Made by a program: the position numbers and the translations under genes. The notes beneath the pieces were generated by a model. The model was given only the letters and a program-made list of their open reading frames with translations. It did no database searches and was not told the DNA's origin. From Aurantiochytrium sp. KH105 (taxonomy: Eukaryota > Sar > Bigyra > Thraustochytrida > Thraustochytriidae), in assembly GCA_003116975.1 (NCBI GenBank), contig BGKB01000164.1, forward strand, positions 71,518 through 135,517: DNA of 64,000 bases, in the 5' to 3' direction. Positions 38,762 to 48,996 of this stretch are shown piece by piece; the stretch's first letter is position 1; each line of letters opens with the position of its first letter.

Positions 38762-39562
38762 CGCGGCACGCGTCAGGAACAGCCGCTCCTCGCCAGGTCG
38801 CTCTCGCTGCGCTGCAGCTGCGCACGCAGCAGCAGCAGCTACTGCTATGATTAGAGGATCTCAACGCCCTTCACCCACCCCCATCCCCCCGTGCCCCCAC
38901 ATTGCCGCTGCGGGATTGGCGCGGCTGGTCGGCCGGGAGGCAGGTTGCGCCGCCCTCTCGCCAAGGGTGAGGAAGGGAGCAGCAGCTGCAGCTGATGGCT
39001 GGCAGAGGGCAGGCCAGGCCAGGCCCGGGGAGCCAACATCACAGTGCATGCAGCAGACGAAGCGGGGGCTGAGGCACAGGCACAGGCAGGCAGAGAGGCA
39101 GACAGGCGGAAAGGAAGCAGGCAGAAGAAGCACGCCGGGCCCTCTTTACATCATTCACTTTTTTCTTTCAATCTCCCTCTCTCACTCACATTTTCCTCCT
39201 CTCACTCTCCTTCTCCCCGTATCGACCAACTGACCAATCTATTATCCCGCCTCCCTCAGCGTCGCCCTCAGCGCGGAGAGGAGCGGGGGAGCGTTGCGTG
39301 ACTTCGCTCAACGTCGCTTGAGTGGTCGGTCAGCCCGGAGCCTCTTCAAGATCAAGTTGTGAAGGCGCGCTTCGCTGTCACACTCAGTAATTCTACCGCA
39401 TCGCCTTGCCGTTGGTCCTCCCTCGCCGCTGACCGCCCTGCACCCTACTCACCATGGTCACTGCCCTGCACACCACTGCCGCTGCAGGCACGCACCGTGA
39501 GCGGCGGTACTCGCGCTGGCCTCTGTCGCTGTGGCTTTGGCCGCCGCCCCGCCCGCGACGGG

Positions 39563-39632
39563 CCGCACCGCACCGCACCGCACGGCACCGTACCGCACCG
39601 CACCGCACCGCACCGCACCGCACGGCACCGCA
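39563..39632. repeat. (CACCG)n pentanucleotide array
   Basis: About fourteen CACCG units with point variants such as CACGG and TACCG. Confidence 0.9.
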
Positions 39633-40549
39633 TGGCGCGTTATATTATCGCTCCGCGTCTCTCCTCGCCTCCTCTCGCGGCAGCATGTATCTATTGCCTT
39701 GCCTCGCCTTGCTTGACCTGCCTCGCCCGGCCGGCTGGTTGGTCGCGGGTTGGCCGGCAATTTGGCCCACAGCTCGTGGCGCTCGACGTGCGTCGCCCTC
39801 GCGGTGAAGCGACCCGAGATGGCGAAAAGACCAGTAGACCCTTCCTCCCTCTCTGCCCGTACCAACCGCACTGATGCACCTACGCCCCCCAACTTTTCAG
39901 TGTGGCCGGCCACAGCCCAAAGTTTAAACGGTGAATCAAGGGGCTGTGTCATCCCACAACCCGCGTCGGAGGTACCGCAGCTACATGCGCGCGGAGCATC
40001 GCGGAACATCGCAAAGCAGCGTCGCCGCCGGACCGCCCCCCCCTTCCTCCACAGCTCACCGCCGCCCACCGCAGATGAACAAACCGAGGCCGTCAGAGCG
40101 GCGCGCGCGCCCCCGCCGGCCGGCCGACCGGCCCACCAGCCCACCAGCCATGCAGCTATTCGTCCGCACTACCGCGTCCGACCAGGCACCATGGCCAGTC
40201 GGGCGCCCTCCTAGCGCGCCGTTGCCCGGTGGTAAGCCCGCCCCGCCGGGCCTGTTCCCCCCCCCCCCCAGACACCTGCCCTCAGCGCCGCAGCTTTACT
40301 CAGAGGGCTCGGCGCGGTGCGGGGAAGCTGTTGCGGAGATACGGGGCCACTGTGGGCGCCGCCGCGGTTAGCGCTAGCGTTCCTAGCATGCCCCCCTTGT
40401 AGCCCCTCTCGCGTAGAGACTGCGTGCCCCCCGCTGCCGGCCGCATCGCGATCATCACAAGGATTAGAAAAAAAGAAAAAAAGAAAAAAAAAGGAAAAAA
40501 AGGATAGGAGACCTAGATCGATTGAGCGAGCGCGCCGAGGACGGGGACG

Positions 40550-41604
40550 ATGGCGCAGGAGGACGTGCCCGAGTCGCTGGACGAGGCCTTCGAGGCGCTC
40601 GAGTTCAGGTTCCTCCTCAATCTGCCCGAGCAGGAGCTCGAGACGGCGGACCGCCTCTTCTTTCAGATCGAGCAGGTAAGTCGCACGAAAACGCGGAAAC
40701 GGAGGCGGCCTGGCACAGCGCGGGTGGCGACGGCGGGCGGCTGGAGAGGCAGGCGGGCTGACGGCGCGCGCCCCGCGAGCAGGCGCACTGGTTCTATGAG
40801 GACTTCCTCGCCGATAAACACAGCCATCTGCGGCACTTCTCAGAGCTGAGAGTCTTCGCGCAGGAAATGTTTAACCGCTGCGACACGCTCAAGCCTCTAC
40901 GCTCGCACTTTGGCCAGCTCTACGATCAATTCAGGGAATATAGAGCCCGCATTCCTGTCTACGGTGCAGTGCTCCTCAACCAGGACATGACTCGCGTACT
41001 CCTGGTCAAAGGCTTCAAGGGAAACTCGTGGGGGTATCCCAAGGGCAAGGTCAACCAACACGAGGAAGATGTTACCTGCGCCGTTCGCGAGGTCTACGAA
41101 GAAATTGGCTACAACTGTGAGGGCATGATCCACCCAAAGGACTATGTCGAGTTTCCCACGAAAAAGGGACAGGGAAAGTACATGAAGCTCTTCATCGTTC
41201 GCGGCGTTGATGAGTCCTTCAACTTTGGTCCACGGGTGCGCAAGGAGATCGCAGGCATCCAATTCTTCAACGTGTCTGAGCTCCCCTTCACAAAGGAGCA
41301 GGCAAACAAGAGTGGGAACAAGTTCTGGGGGCTTCACCACTTCACCTCCCAGCTCGTCAAATGGATCCAAAAGCAGCGTGCTCAGGATCGCCGCGCTCGT
41401 TCGAATGGAAAGACCCGCGGAAGTGAAGCACCCTCGGATAAAAAGACCTTGAATAACAAAGATGCCGCGACGCCACCCTCGGTCCCCGAGCCGGCGCCTT
41501 CTACGTCGCCGTCGACGCCAGCGCTGGACTCGCACATGCCGAAGCTCTTTGCGGTTGACGTTAGTGCTGTCATGGCCTCCATGGAACCCTTTCTCACCGC
41601 ATAA
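40550..41604 (+). CDS. DCP2: mRNA-decapping enzyme DCP2 (two exons)
   Basis: Exons 40550-40675 and 40783-41604 around a 107-bp intron (GTAAGT donor, CAG acceptor); 315 aa. Exon 1 and the start of exon 2 give the DCP2 box A helical domain ('RFLLNLPEQELETADRLFFQ', 'AHWFYEDF') that contacts DCP1. The Nudix box follows at about residues 130-152: 'GKVNQHEEDVTCAVREVYEEIGY' fits GX5EX7REUXEEXGU, with the catalytic Glu pair present. 'WGYPKGK' just before it and a box B-like helix ('GLHHFTSQLVKWI') after it support DCP2 over other Nudix hydrolases. DCP2 removes the m7G cap from mRNA in P-bodies. The tail is short (about 70 aa, Ser/Pro-rich) compared with animal DCP2. Confidence 0.92.
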
Positions 41605-41974
41605 AAAGGGTAATTCTAAAATGCTTTGTCTTGCACACCTTTGACAAAAAAATTATAGAGGTCGCCTTCTCCCGTGGGCGCGAGTCCAAACTTCAATGAC
41701 ATGTTCTGATTCGAGAAAAGATCGCCGTCTGCCTCCATCTCTACTCTGTTTGAACGAAACGAACATCTTTCATTCATACGGCTGATAAGAAATAATGACT
41801 CGCTCACTCCACAAAACAAGATTTCGTCTTCTCTTTATGGTCGAATTGTTGCCAAAGACACTTCCCCCCGTTACAAAGCCAACAAAACAATCAACATTGG
41901 TTATCACGACCTTTCTACACCTCTGACATTGCTCAAGAGGAATGAATCAAAATCAGCTCCACCTACTACACAGA
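41605..41974. other. Convergent 3' intergenic region
   Basis: 370 bp, AT-richer than the neighbouring genes, between the DCP2 and VPS16 stops. No gene seen. Confidence 0.6.
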
Positions 41975-44900
41975 TCATTGCTGCGCGCAGCCTTGCGCAG
42001 CCTTGTCGCGAGCAGCGTTGAGGGCCGCAAGTGGCGCCCGGTCACGCGTCGACGCGGTCTTAATGGGCGGCCCATGCTGCGCGAGTTCTTCAAGCTTTTC
42101 ACGCACCTTGCTATCCATCGAGGGTTCGCGCCGGCGGACTGCCTCCATCACACTTGTATTGCCAATCTTGAAAGCGGCATCAACGGACTCCTCATAGAGC
42201 CCGAGGCGAAGAAGAAGCGGCGCCTTGCGTTCATTCGCATCCTCCACATTTCGTGCAAAGCGCGCAGCTTCTTCGCGCTGACCGCCCAAGAGACACACTT
42301 CGGCAAAGTCCGCATCATCGAGAACGGCACGCACTGCAGCCTGCGTCGAAAGCTCCTCGATGCGTGGCCATGCCTTGCGCGCCGCCAGACCGCGGAGTTG
42401 CACCCTTCGATACGCCTTTTCAGGAAAGTTAAAGTCGCGCGCGAACTTCTCTGCGTCCTCATCCAAGCCGCGCCGGAAACAATCCAATATGGTGTCAGCC
42501 AAAGAAAGCCCAATGAGACTCTCGCCGAGCTCGTTCTGTTTCCTCACAAGCCGAGCGTGGTCCGCAGCTAGCGCGGCCAAGCCGCGGTTCCCGCATGCGG
42601 CGAGCTCATTCGAAGCTTCCTGGACGAGGTCTGCGCGACTCTCAGCGCGCAGGGACATGCACGACTCATCCGCGAGCACAAAGGCTTTCTCGCGTTTTGC
42701 ATCGAGCCCGAGCAACAAGCGCTTGTACATGGTCTTGTCGGTGCTCCGGAAAAATAGCGTGAATAGTTCCCGAAGACGCGCAGAGCCGCCGGCCAAGGCA
42801 ACAATGCGGCTTACCGGCAAAACTGATGTGCAGCGCGCAATCGTGAACATATGTAAGTCGGGATCCCCGCCCGTCTCGGTCGCAATCGTGCGCAGCGCGC
42901 CTTCGTAATCCTCTACTTTGAGTAGAAGAAGAACGCGACGCGAAAGCTGCGTCTCGCGGTCACATAGCCGGATTGCAAGCGAATTGCGCCCCAGCGATGC
43001 GGCCACGGCAGCCAGCGTCGCAAAAGGGACTCTCGTTCCATCTTTCCGCCGACACGCTTCCACGCGCGCGGAGATCATTTCAATCAAGGCCTCGTTACTC
43101 CCTGCAGCAGTGCTTTCCGAAGGCGCAGAAACTCCCGACGCAGCGCTTTCTGCACCCTCGCCCAAGTCTGTTTCATCAAGCGGCGTTAGCCTTATCTTGG
43201 CCGCAGCCCACTGCGTCACGACGTGGGATGTGGAAACGTGCGCGAGCTGACAAAGTCGAGAGGCGAGGTGAAATTGACCTGCAAACAAGAGTCGGTCAAT
43301 GAGGACGCGAGGCGTCATCACGCGAAGCTGTTTGGTCGTAATGGCCATCCCAGCCTCCACGCGAGCCGCGCGGCACAATCTGCACAGGCGGCAAACCTCT
43401 ACAAACCTTCTCGCAAGCCGGCGTCGCGCCCGAAGGCTCTTGCGACCGGCTAGCGAAGCCGGAAGAAAACGCTTGCCGTACGAGGCCGCGCGCAGCAAGA
43501 GCTGCTGCGTCCCACTCACGCCTGTCGCGTGCTCTGCGGCGTCCAGACACGCATTGACCGCGTCGGCGACCTTATCACTGTCAACGAGCGCGCGAAGACC
43601 GGCGTCCGCGTCTGCGTCACCCCCATCAAGCATCTCCACAGTATCTAGCAACATAGCTCCTGGGTCTGTGGACCCGAGGCCGAAAACGCGGTGATAGCTT
43701 TCTGGAACCTGACGCACCATCCAAGACTTGTCACCTCCCACAATTCGGACCCCATCCGCTTCCTCAAAAGCGCGGCAGCCTGGTGGCAGCTCAAAGAGCG
43801 CAGCACGGTCTGGATCTGTCTGCAAAGCGCGATCCTGCATCGCACCGTCGAGGGCCTCACTTCCGCGCAGATGCGCTGCGGAAAGTAATGCGTACTCGTG
43901 CTCCATTGACAAGACCACCAGACCCGTATGCTGCATTCCACTCCAAGGCGCCTCGGACCAACACAGGCTCAGCGCGAAGGTCGCCAAACCACACCAAACC
44001 ACGCTCGCGGGAGCGGGAAGCGTCGAGGCTAGAGGACTCGGTGTCGCCCCTGCTTTGGATCCTCCAGCGGAAGGCGATGATGGAAAGGACAATGAGGATG
44101 ACGAAGGTGACAGTGACGAGGCGTGGATCGGCCCGGGCGCAGACAACTGTGAGCAATCATGACGCACCAGCACTTGGCAAAAATCCATTGGCAGCACGCT
44201 GAGCACACCGTCTTCGCCATAGCTGGCAATAAGTCGATACGTCGGATGCGGGACAAGGAAAAGACTTCGCGAGACCTCGTCGGAAAGCGCAAATTGAGAG
44301 CGCACCGTGCCGCCACTTTCCACAGCAATAATGCCGGCGCGGGAAGGGTTCCCCACAACAATCGTTGCGCGGCCTGGGTCGTCGCGGCTCACAAAGGGTC
44401 TGAGAACGCTAATGACCTGGGGAGAGCTGGCGCCGTCGCCGCCGACGAGAACGGGTGATAGTTGCGCGCGAACCGTGATCGTTCCGCGAATGGGGTCATC
44501 CAGATGGAAGCCTTCCACGACCTCAAGATCATGTGTAATGGCCACAAAGCCACCGGCCCAAACGTGTGCGCAAGCGATGCGCTGGTTACCCTGGGTCGGT
44601 AAGGTCAAGATGCGCGGCGCACCATCTTGGTTGGCTCGAAAAACAACAACAGTGTCCCCTTCTGCAAGGACGCACACAAGCAAGCCGCCCTGGGTCCAGC
44701 CAAAGCCGCCTGGCGCAATATGGCCTTCGTACCACGGACGCGAGAACACGGGTTTTCCTGTCGAGGTGAACACATGAAGGTCGCCATCAAAGTCGTCTAT
44801 CACATCGGGATCCCCCGGGAGTTTGCCTCCGGAAACAGCCGCGCCTTGTGCAGCTGCTGCCGCTGCAGCAACTTGCCCTTCCGGGATGCTGCTGCTGCGT

Positions 44901-45166
44901 CGGATGAGAGCAGGGGACAGAGCGAGCCTCCCCCTCGCCTGGTCCCCGACGCCAGTGCCGTCGTCATCCTCGAGGGCAAAGTCGTCAACGGCGAGCACGG
45001 CCACAAAGGCCCCCAGTGGGCTCGCAGCCTTGAGGTCGCGGCTTCGTTTCCGTCGACGCTGTCGCCTTCGCTCGCGAGCGCTCTCCTCCTTCCACTCCAG
45101 GTCGCACGCAAGTTCACGGTGGAAGGCCGTGCCGCGCGCGGACTGCCACGCCCCCTCGGCCTCCAT
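41975..45166 (-). CDS. VPS16: Vacuolar protein sorting 16 homologue (HOPS/CORVET subunit)
   Basis: Single exon, 1063 aa from the first in-frame ATG at 45166; upstream in-frame sequence has no ATG. The N-terminal half is beta-rich, propeller-like, with segments such as 'VFSRPWYEGHIAPGGFGWT' and 'GRIT/GTITVRA'-like strands. The C-terminal half (about 560-1060) is alpha-solenoid typical of Vps16_C: 'QQLLLRAASYGKRF', 'VLIDRLLFAGQFHLASRLC', 'FATLAAVAASLGRNSLAIRL', 'RLLLGLDAKREKAFVLADES'. VPS16 binds VPS33 and scaffolds the HOPS and CORVET tethers that drive endosome and vacuole fusion. It is longer than the human protein (839 aa) because of Ser/Pro/Ala/Gly insertions, for example after 'GPIHASSLSPS'. 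It is divergent from IFT88. Confidence 0.88.
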   Translation of the reverse strand: MEAEGAWQSARGTAFHRELACDLEWKEESARERRRQRRRKRSRDLKAASPLGAFVAVLAVDDFALEDDDGTGVGDQARGRLALSPALIRRSSSIPEGQVAAAAAAAQGAAVSGGKLPGDPDVIDDFDGDLHVFTSTGKPVFSRPWYEGHIAPGGFGWTQGGLLVCVLAEGDTVVVFRANQDGAPRILTLPTQGNQRIACAHVWAGGFVAITHDLEVVEGFHLDDPIRGTITVRAQLSPVLVGGDGASSPQVISVLRPFVSRDDPGRATIVVGNPSRAGIIAVESGGTVRSQFALSDEVSRSLFLVPHPTYRLIASYGEDGVLSVLPMDFCQVLVRHDCSQLSAPGPIHASSLSPSSSSLSFPSSPSAGGSKAGATPSPLASTLPAPASVVWCGLATFALSLCWSEAPWSGMQHTGLVVLSMEHEYALLSAAHLRGSEALDGAMQDRALQTDPDRAALFELPPGCRAFEEADGVRIVGGDKSWMVRQVPESYHRVFGLGSTDPGAMLLDTVEMLDGGDADADAGLRALVDSDKVADAVNACLDAAEHATGVSGTQQLLLRAASYGKRFLPASLAGRKSLRARRRLARRFVEVCRLCRLCRAARVEAGMAITTKQLRVMTPRVLIDRLLFAGQFHLASRLCQLAHVSTSHVVTQWAAAKIRLTPLDETDLGEGAESAASGVSAPSESTAAGSNEALIEMISARVEACRRKDGTRVPFATLAAVAASLGRNSLAIRLCDRETQLSRRVLLLLKVEDYEGALRTIATETGGDPDLHMFTIARCTSVLPVSRIVALAGGSARLRELFTLFFRSTDKTMYKRLLLGLDAKREKAFVLADESCMSLRAESRADLVQEASNELAACGNRGLAALAADHARLVRKQNELGESLIGLSLADTILDCFRRGLDEDAEKFARDFNFPEKAYRRVQLRGLAARKAWPRIEELSTQAAVRAVLDDADFAEVCLLGGQREEAARFARNVEDANERKAPLLLRLGLYEESVDAAFKIGNTSVMEAVRRREPSMDSKVREKLEELAQHGPPIKTASTRDRAPLAALNAARDKAAQGCAQQ

Positions 45167-45193
45167 TCTTTCGCGCGCGCGAATGGAGGTCGC

Positions 45194-45231
45194 TTTGCTT
45201 GGCTTGGCTTGGCTTGGCTTGGCTTGGCTTT
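45194..45231. repeat. (GGCTT)n pentamer array
   Basis: Seven or so tandem GGCTT units just upstream of the VPS16 start. Confidence 0.9.
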
Positions 45232-45369
45232 GCGTTGCCTTCAAGATGGTTTCTTCGAAGCTTGGATACGATTTGGTAAAAACCTTTGTATTCGTAAGAA
45301 CGGGGCCGACGAGCGAGGTTTTTCCCCATTCCGAACGGACACATTGATTGAAGTTCGCGATTGTGGCCT

Positions 45370-45395
45370 GCACGCACGCACGCACGCACGCACGC
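45370..45395. repeat. (CACG)n microsatellite
   Basis: Six tandem CACG units in the VPS16-IFT88 spacer. Confidence 0.9.
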
Positions 45396-46018
45396 GTCTG
45401 CGACGCGACACGACGCGTGCGCGTAGCGTAGCGTAGACAGACGGACGGACAAAGGAACGCATGTGCTTGCGCATGTCAAGCGTACGACCGATTGGAGTGC
45501 AACGTGAAAATTCTGAAAATTAAAGGGAGCGACTTTTAACTCGAGCATTTCGCAGGTGACCGTTTGTCTGCCCATAAACCAGTCTTACTTGCCAAAGGGG
45601 AAAAGTAACACGGAGGGAAGGGACCGTCTTTTGCCCTCTGTTTACGACGAGCAAAGAGCTTGAACCCTGCCCAAACTCAAAGTTGCGCGAAGGCTACCCG
45701 CGCGTGAATACGTGCTGGGGCATACGTGCGTGGGTGCGTTTGCGTTTGCGTGCGCTAGGTGCGCGCGCTAGGAACGCGCAAAGGACCTTCCTTGCGCAGA
45801 GCGTGCTGCTGCAAGGTCGCTCAGTTCTTCAAAAACATATAACAGAGCAGTAGGCAACATAGCCTCCGCCGAGGACACAACTACAACAACAACAAGCTTG
45901 AGAACAAGAGCGGCTAGACCACCACCACCACCACCACCAGCAGCAGCAGCAGAGGTGGCAGCGTGATTGAGCAAAGCAAGCGCGTATACAGTCGTCAATT
46001 CACTGATTCACCCGCACA

Positions 46019-48760
46019 ATGTACAGCGGCGAACCGAGCGCCGGTCGACGAGGACGACTGATGGAAGATGAAGACGAGCAGGACGATTTGTACGACGGCT
46101 TCGACGACGACAATGATGCCTTTGGGTCAGCTCTCGCAGGCACGATGAACAGCACGGGGCGAAACGCTTTCCACATACCCCCGCCGACATCGCTGGGGCG
46201 CGGTCCGCCAGGAACGCAAATGGGCTCGAGACTCATGACCAGTCAGCAGCAAAGCGGCGGAGACGCGCGTCCCATGACGGCGGTGAACGGTGCCGGATAC
46301 TCGTCAGGAGGCGGTTCGCGCGGAACGACCGCCTACGGCGGCGGCGGCAGCAGCTTCGATCCTCTGAACCAGGGGAATCGCGGCCCTGCGCCGGCGTTGG
46401 CTGCTAAATCCGACAGCTCTCCCGAGGAGCGAGCCAAGGATCTGGAAAAGACCGTCAACAGGCTTTTGGAGCAATCCGCAGAGGCGAGCGTGAAAAAGCA
46501 GCTCATGGCCGCTCTGGAACGTGCCAAAGAGGCGGCGAAACGCGAGCGCAGTTTGTGCAAGTTCCGTGAACAGAACGGCCTTGGCGATCAACAAAATTTG
46601 GAACTCACCTATGCGGTGTCCTCAAACCTGGCCAATGTCTACGCGTTGAACAACATGGACAACGAGGCTATCAATACATACTCTCTCATTGTCAAGAACA
46701 AGCAGTACCCCCAGGCGGGGCGACTGCGCGTGAACATGGGCAATGTCTATTTTAAGCAGCGCGACTTTCCCAAGGCCATTCGCATGTACCGCATGGCCCT
46801 GGATCAGATCCCGAACACGGCAAAGGAGGTGCGCTTTAAGATTATGCGAAACATCGCCATTGCCTTCATCAAGACGGGACAGTTTCAGGAGGCCATTCAG
46901 AACCTCGAGGCCGTCATGGACGGCGCGCCTGATTTGCAGAGCGGCTTCAACATGGTTGTTTGCCAATTTGCCCTCGGAGATGCGGACCAGATGCGCAAGG
47001 CCTTCACACGCCTCGTTGACGTCCCCATTCCCGGCAAGAGTGAAGACGACGACGACGATGACGACGAGCACGGCCGCGGGGACGCTGGCAGCGGAAGCAG
47101 CGACGACGATGCGGACATGCTCAACGGCGGTGTCGGCGGGGGCGCAGATGGCGAGAACGACGAGTCCAAGGGCAACGAAATGCTCGGCGGAAGCAGCAAC
47201 GGCGGCCTCGGCATGGCGGGCGCGCTGGGCGGAGATGGACTGCGGGGCGCTGAGGGCAAGGATGGGGACGAGGACGGAAGCGGTGGCGGTAGCGACGGCA
47301 ATGGCAATGGCGACGGCAAGGCGTCGGCCTCAAAGTACGTGGACGCGCTCAAGGAAGAGGTTCGCGCACGTAGCAAGCGGGCGCGCGCTTTTATCCTCGA
47401 CGCCGCGCGCCTTATTGCCCCAGTGATTGAGAGCAAGAGCTGGGTCGCCGGGTACGAGTGGGTGATTGAGACTCTGCGCGACTCTGCGCACGCGCAGATT
47501 GCCAGCGAGGTCGAGATTGCCAAGGCAATCGAGTTTCTCAAGCGCAAGCACTTTGACAAAGCAATCGAGGTCCTTAAGGCCTTCGAAAAAAAGGATCAGC
47601 ACCTCAAGGCCAAGGCAGCAACGAACTTGAGCTTTTTGTATTTCCTCGAGGGCGAGCTCGCCAGTGCGGACAAGTACGCCAACCTCGCGGTGCGACACGA
47701 CAGGTATAATGCCAAGGCGCTCGTGAACAAGGGCAACTGTCTCTTTGTCAAGGGGGAGCATGAGCGTGCGCGCGAAATGTACTTGGAAGCCATTGGCGTG
47801 GAGGCGGACTGCAGCGAGGCAATTTACAATCTGGGCCTCGTGAACAAGCGCATGGGCCATCTGGAGGAGTCGCTGCAGGCCTTTGAAAAGCTACACAGCA
47901 TCGTGCCGAACTCGCCCGAGGTGATCTTCCAGATTGCCAGTCTGCACGACCAGCTGCTCGACTTTCGGGCAGCGAGCAAGTGGTTCAACATTCTCATTTC
48001 CCGCACGCCGACGGACCCGCACGTCTTGTCGCGCATGGGCCAGATTTTCAACAAGAACGACGACGAGACGCAGGCGCTGCATTTCCACCACGAGAGTTAC
48101 CGGTATTTCCCGGTAAACCTCGACGTCATTTCTTGGCTTGGCGTTTGGTATGTCAAGAGCGAGCTGTACGAGAAGGCGATCGAGTTTTTCCAGCGGGCCT
48201 CCCAGATTCAGCCCACCGAGGTCAAGTGGCGTCTCATGGTCACGAGCTGCTACCGGCGCATGGGCGCCTATCAAAAGGCGCTCGACTTGTACGAGGAGAT
48301 CCACCGCGAGTACCCGACCAATGTGGAGTGTCTGCGATACCTTGTAGCGCTTTGCAAAGACATGGGCATGCCGTACGACGAGTACCAGACACAGCTTGCC
48401 AAGCTCGAGCGGACCTCTGGGGCCGTCACGGGCATGATGGGGCTCACGCGCGTCCAACAGCAGCAGCAGCAGCACGTTGCGCCATCGCATGGCCAGCTTA
48501 CGCGCGCCGCCGGCGTTTCGAGCGCTGGGCCGGCCTCGGGCGAGATGGCAAGGAAAAAGGCTCGCGCAAAGAAGCCTGTTCCGGCATTGGCCGAGGAGGA
48601 TCGCGCCGAGGAGGAAAAGAGTCTTGGCGACGACATTGATGCGCAGCAGCGCACCATTGCGCATTCCGTTGGCGACCGCGGGCCGGTGATCAAGGCGAAA
48701 CGTGCCGAGGACGAAGACGACTGGGCGGACGCCGATCTCGACGATCTTCTCGCCGAGTGA
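46019..48760 (+). CDS. IFT88: Intraflagellar transport protein IFT88
   Basis: Single exon, 913 aa, ATG at 46019. The N-terminus is acidic and Gly/Ser-rich ('YDGFDDDNDAF', 'GRGPPGTQMGSRL'), as in IFT88. Tetratricopeptide repeats run from about 190 to 780: 'SSNLANVYALNNMDNEAINTY', 'GRLRVNMGNVYFKQRDFPKA', 'AIYNLGLVNKRMGHLEESL', 'DVISWLGVWYVKSELYEKA'. The end 'DDWADADLDDLL' also fits the acidic IFT88 tail. IFT88 is an IFT-B core subunit needed for ciliary assembly. A low-complexity Asp/Gly/Ser insert at about 340-440 separates the two TPR blocks and is unusually long. Together with the CPAP-like gene it supports a flagellate life stage. Confidence 0.92.
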   Translation: MYSGEPSAGRRGRLMEDEDEQDDLYDGFDDDNDAFGSALAGTMNSTGRNAFHIPPPTSLGRGPPGTQMGSRLMTSQQQSGGDARPMTAVNGAGYSSGGGSRGTTAYGGGGSSFDPLNQGNRGPAPALAAKSDSSPEERAKDLEKTVNRLLEQSAEASVKKQLMAALERAKEAAKRERSLCKFREQNGLGDQQNLELTYAVSSNLANVYALNNMDNEAINTYSLIVKNKQYPQAGRLRVNMGNVYFKQRDFPKAIRMYRMALDQIPNTAKEVRFKIMRNIAIAFIKTGQFQEAIQNLEAVMDGAPDLQSGFNMVVCQFALGDADQMRKAFTRLVDVPIPGKSEDDDDDDDEHGRGDAGSGSSDDDADMLNGGVGGGADGENDESKGNEMLGGSSNGGLGMAGALGGDGLRGAEGKDGDEDGSGGGSDGNGNGDGKASASKYVDALKEEVRARSKRARAFILDAARLIAPVIESKSWVAGYEWVIETLRDSAHAQIASEVEIAKAIEFLKRKHFDKAIEVLKAFEKKDQHLKAKAATNLSFLYFLEGELASADKYANLAVRHDRYNAKALVNKGNCLFVKGEHERAREMYLEAIGVEADCSEAIYNLGLVNKRMGHLEESLQAFEKLHSIVPNSPEVIFQIASLHDQLLDFRAASKWFNILISRTPTDPHVLSRMGQIFNKNDDETQALHFHHESYRYFPVNLDVISWLGVWYVKSELYEKAIEFFQRASQIQPTEVKWRLMVTSCYRRMGAYQKALDLYEEIHREYPTNVECLRYLVALCKDMGMPYDEYQTQLAKLERTSGAVTGMMGLTRVQQQQQQHVAPSHGQLTRAAGVSSAGPASGEMARKKARAKKPVPALAEEDRAEEEKSLGDDIDAQQRTIAHSVGDRGPVIKAKRAEDEDDWADADLDDLLAE

Positions 48761-48983
48761 TTGATTGAACGAGTGAGTGAGTGAGCGAGTGAGTGATTAT
48801 CATGCGACAACTCCGTTCGTCCCCATGCGAGTTTCGCCAGACGTTACGTCCCGGCGGCTATCGTGTGATTGCGTCGAGGCGAAGCGCGTCGGGGACACGC
48901 AAACGACGCGAATGACGCAAACGATCTTGATCTCGAGTTTCAGATAACTTGCGAAGAAGTAAAGTATCCATCCATCTAAATAT
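48761..48983. other. 3' flank of IFT88 up to the transposon-like island
   Basis: Includes GAGT units right after the IFT88 stop (48770-48795). No gene seen. Confidence 0.5.
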
Positions 48984-48996
48984 CCCTATCTCAGAG
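48984..48996 (+). repeat. Left terminal inverted repeat of the transposon-like element
   Basis: CCCTATCTCAGAG, preceded by ATAT. Matches the right end exactly when reversed and complemented. Confidence 0.8.

Larger units (their letters stand above)
35826..40549. other. 4.7 kb gene-free, repeat-rich divergent intergenic region
   Basis: Lies between divergent starts of the AP2-type gene and DCP2. GC-rich, with open frames on all six phases that are Arg/Pro/Ala- or Cys-rich and mostly overlap simple repeats; none carries a recognisable domain. Noted repeats: a polypyrimidine stretch 36486-36660, CTGG units 37064-37170 and 37778-37810, GTTC/GTTT units 38312-38424, GACTC units 38736-38761, CACCG units 39563-39632. 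A regulatory, UTR or noncoding-RNA role is possible but unseen. Confidence 0.5.
45167..46018. promoter_or_regulatory. Divergent intergenic region (VPS16 and IFT88)
   Basis: 852 bp expected to hold both promoters. Contains GGCTT pentamers (45194-45231), a CACG array (45370-45395) and a CCA run near 45915-45940. The ciliary RFX X-box was looked for by eye and not found. Confidence 0.5.
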
